The notes under the pieces are model-generated. The model saw nothing but the letters and a program-made list of their open reading frames with translations, searched no databases and had not been told where the DNA came from. From Polaribacter sp. Hel1_85 (lineage in GTDB: Bacteria > Bacteroidota > Bacteroidia > Flavobacteriales > Flavobacteriaceae), in contig NZ_JPDS01000001.1 of the NCBI RefSeq assembly GCF_000766795.1, positions 253,001 to 317,000 on the forward strand: a stretch of DNA of 64,000 nucleotides, written 5' to 3'. Position numbers and translations under genes: made by a program. Positions 62,936 to 64,000 of the stretch are shown here, in pieces (the first letter of the stretch is position 1; each line of letters begins with the position of its first letter).

Positions 62936-63841
62936 ATGAAATTATTCATTAAAAAAATAACTGTCCTTTTTTTAATAATTATCTGTTTGTTTTTTATTCT
63001 AGATAGATTTGTTTTTCCTAAAAATAAAAATATATACAATTATAAATCAAATTTGTTGCAGAATAAAGATGTAGAAATTATTGTTTCTGGTAATTCTCAC
63101 TTGTATTTTGGGGTAGTTACAGATAGCATTTTTAGTTTTAATTCAGTGAACATAGCTACAAAGGCTAGAGAGTTAAATACAGATATTGATTTGTTAATTG
63201 GTAACATTAAGAATAGAGAGAAATTGAAAGGAGTTTTAATTCCAATATCATATTATTCACTATTTAATGAATTAAATGGTTTAAAAAAGTATCATCAAAG
63301 TCAGAAAAGGCTTTACTATAATTATTTTAAAATAAAGGAATACAATCAAGGTGCTATTAAAAACAGTTTAATTATAAATGAACCTTTTAAGGAATTGATG
63401 AATGATAGTTTTTTTCTTTCATTTATGAAAAAACAAAAAGTATCTAAAAAAGGCTGGAGAGCAAACGATAATTTTTTTGTAAAAGATTCTAGCATAATAG
63501 AGAAATTAAAAAGGCTAGAGATAAACTTAAACAAGACATTTATTATTGATGAAAATTTAGAAAGAATTAAATACTTAAATAAATTATGTAAAGCAAATAA
63601 TGTGAAATTAATATTAGTTTTACCTCCTTATTCAGAGTATTTTTATACCTTAACCAATTACAAATACAATAAAATTATAAATAAAATACTTTCTGATAAT
63701 CTAACAGATATTGAAGTAATTGATGCTTTAGATTTTATGCCAACAAATTTATTATTTTATGAGAACTCAGATCATTTAAACGTAAAAGGAGCAAAGTTAT
63801 TTACTAAAAAGTTAGACAGTATTTTAAAGCATAGTTTATGA
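62936..63841 (+). CDS. SGNH-like membrane-anchored partner of the MBOAT acyltransferase
   Basis: 301 residues, an N-terminal helix (KKITVLFLIIICLFFILDRF) and an extracellular domain. VSGNSHLYFGV (Ser54) is the GDS-like nucleophile block and ENSDHLNVKGA (His280) the C-terminal block. The acid normally three before the His is Asn277 here, with Asp279 adjacent, so the exact triad is unclear. This arrangement, an MBOAT followed by an SGNH protein, recalls DltB/DltD and AlgI/AlgX. ATGA overlap with the next gene. Confidence 0.75.
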   Translation: MKLFIKKITVLFLIIICLFFILDRFVFPKNKNIYNYKSNLLQNKDVEIIVSGNSHLYFGVVTDSIFSFNSVNIATKARELNTDIDLLIGNIKNREKLKGVLIPISYYSLFNELNGLKKYHQSQKRLYYNYFKIKEYNQGAIKNSLIINEPFKELMNDSFFLSFMKKQKVSKKGWRANDNFFVKDSSIIEKLKRLEINLNKTFIIDENLERIKYLNKLCKANNVKLILVLPPYSEYFYTLTNYKYNKIINKILSDNLTDIEVIDALDFMPTNLLFYENSDHLNVKGAKLFTKKLDSILKHSL

Positions 63842-64000
63842 AAATACTTTTTGTTTGTCAGCAATACATTCATGCAGCTAGATGGATTGGTCAATTAAAA
63901 GATACAGAACACGAAATTTATGTGTTCGATTGTTTAGACAGACCCCTTCATAAAGATTTATTATGGACGAATTATACAACTGGTTGGCGTAAAAGAAAAG
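63838..64000 (+). CDS. Glycosyltransferase, N-terminal part (cut by window end)
   Basis: 54 visible residues beginning MKILFVCQQYIHAARWIGQL and DTEHEIYVFD, typical of a GT4-type GT-B N-terminal domain. Its ATG overlaps the previous TGA by 4 bp, so it is part of the same operon. The C-terminal half is outside the window. Confidence 0.7.
   Translation, partial: MKILFVCQQYIHAARWIGQLKDTEHEIYVFDCLDRPLHKDLLWTNYTTGWRKRK

Overview
The window reads as chromosomal DNA of a marine member of the Flavobacteriaceae (Bacteroidota), most like Polaribacter and relatives. The reasons are its strong A+T richness, promoters with the Bacteroidota -7 box TAnnTTTG, several TTG starts, a type IX secretion (T9SS) sorting domain, BshB1 of bacillithiol synthesis, CarboxypepD_reg/TonB receptors, LytTR and HisKA_3 signalling proteins, and a 6S-like RNA beside zapA. 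I see no insertion sequence, prophage or CRISPR array. The genus is inference.

Layout. 1-12 kb: the end of an unknown gene, two look-alike RNA hairpins, a lipoprotein carbonic anhydrase, a DEAD-box helicase, a thioredoxin-fold lipoprotein without active-site cysteines, an asymmetric ABC-F ATPase, the divergent oxyR/dps pair, a PagL-like barrel, a 3-hydroxyacyl-CoA dehydrogenase, a Gfo/Idh oxidoreductase and pcm. 12-20 kb: a DUF2147 protein, KdsC-like phosphatase, DUF2520 protein, a trans-sulfuration enzyme, pckA, the 28-codon remnant of a second SLC13 transporter, the intact SLC13 gene and bshB1. 20-31 kb: tRNA-His, an XRE regulator, an operon of sensor kinase, metallophosphoesterase and LytTR regulator, a lipoprotein, a small Cys protein behind a palindromic operator, a membrane protein and uvrA.

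31-44 kb: a sigma factor with a foldable leader and a 47-codon downstream gene, an endonuclease III without its Fe-S cluster cysteines, a peroxiredoxin, a 7TM kinase/LuxR pair, a small LuxR-type regulator, and a 2555-residue secreted leucine-rich-repeat protein built from seven modules, which ends in a T9SS sorting domain. The regulators next to it suggest a dedicated control circuit. 44-53 kb: TonB receptor and M23 peptidase operon, coiled-coil gene, zapA, 6S-like RNA, rny, xerD, a small barrel and aroQ. 53-64 kb: GNAT, bifunctional ftcD, then one long co-directional polysaccharide cluster (Wzm/Wzt exporter, methyltransferase, glycosyltransferase, asparagine synthetase, MBOAT acyltransferase with SGNH partner, and a glycosyltransferase cut by the window edge).

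Between genes, at least five copies of an unnamed ~80-115 bp hairpin repeat with conserved outer arms and swapped inner stems recur downstream of genes. Two of them lie beside copies of a second short repeat (GTCATTnCGAA...AATCTCA).
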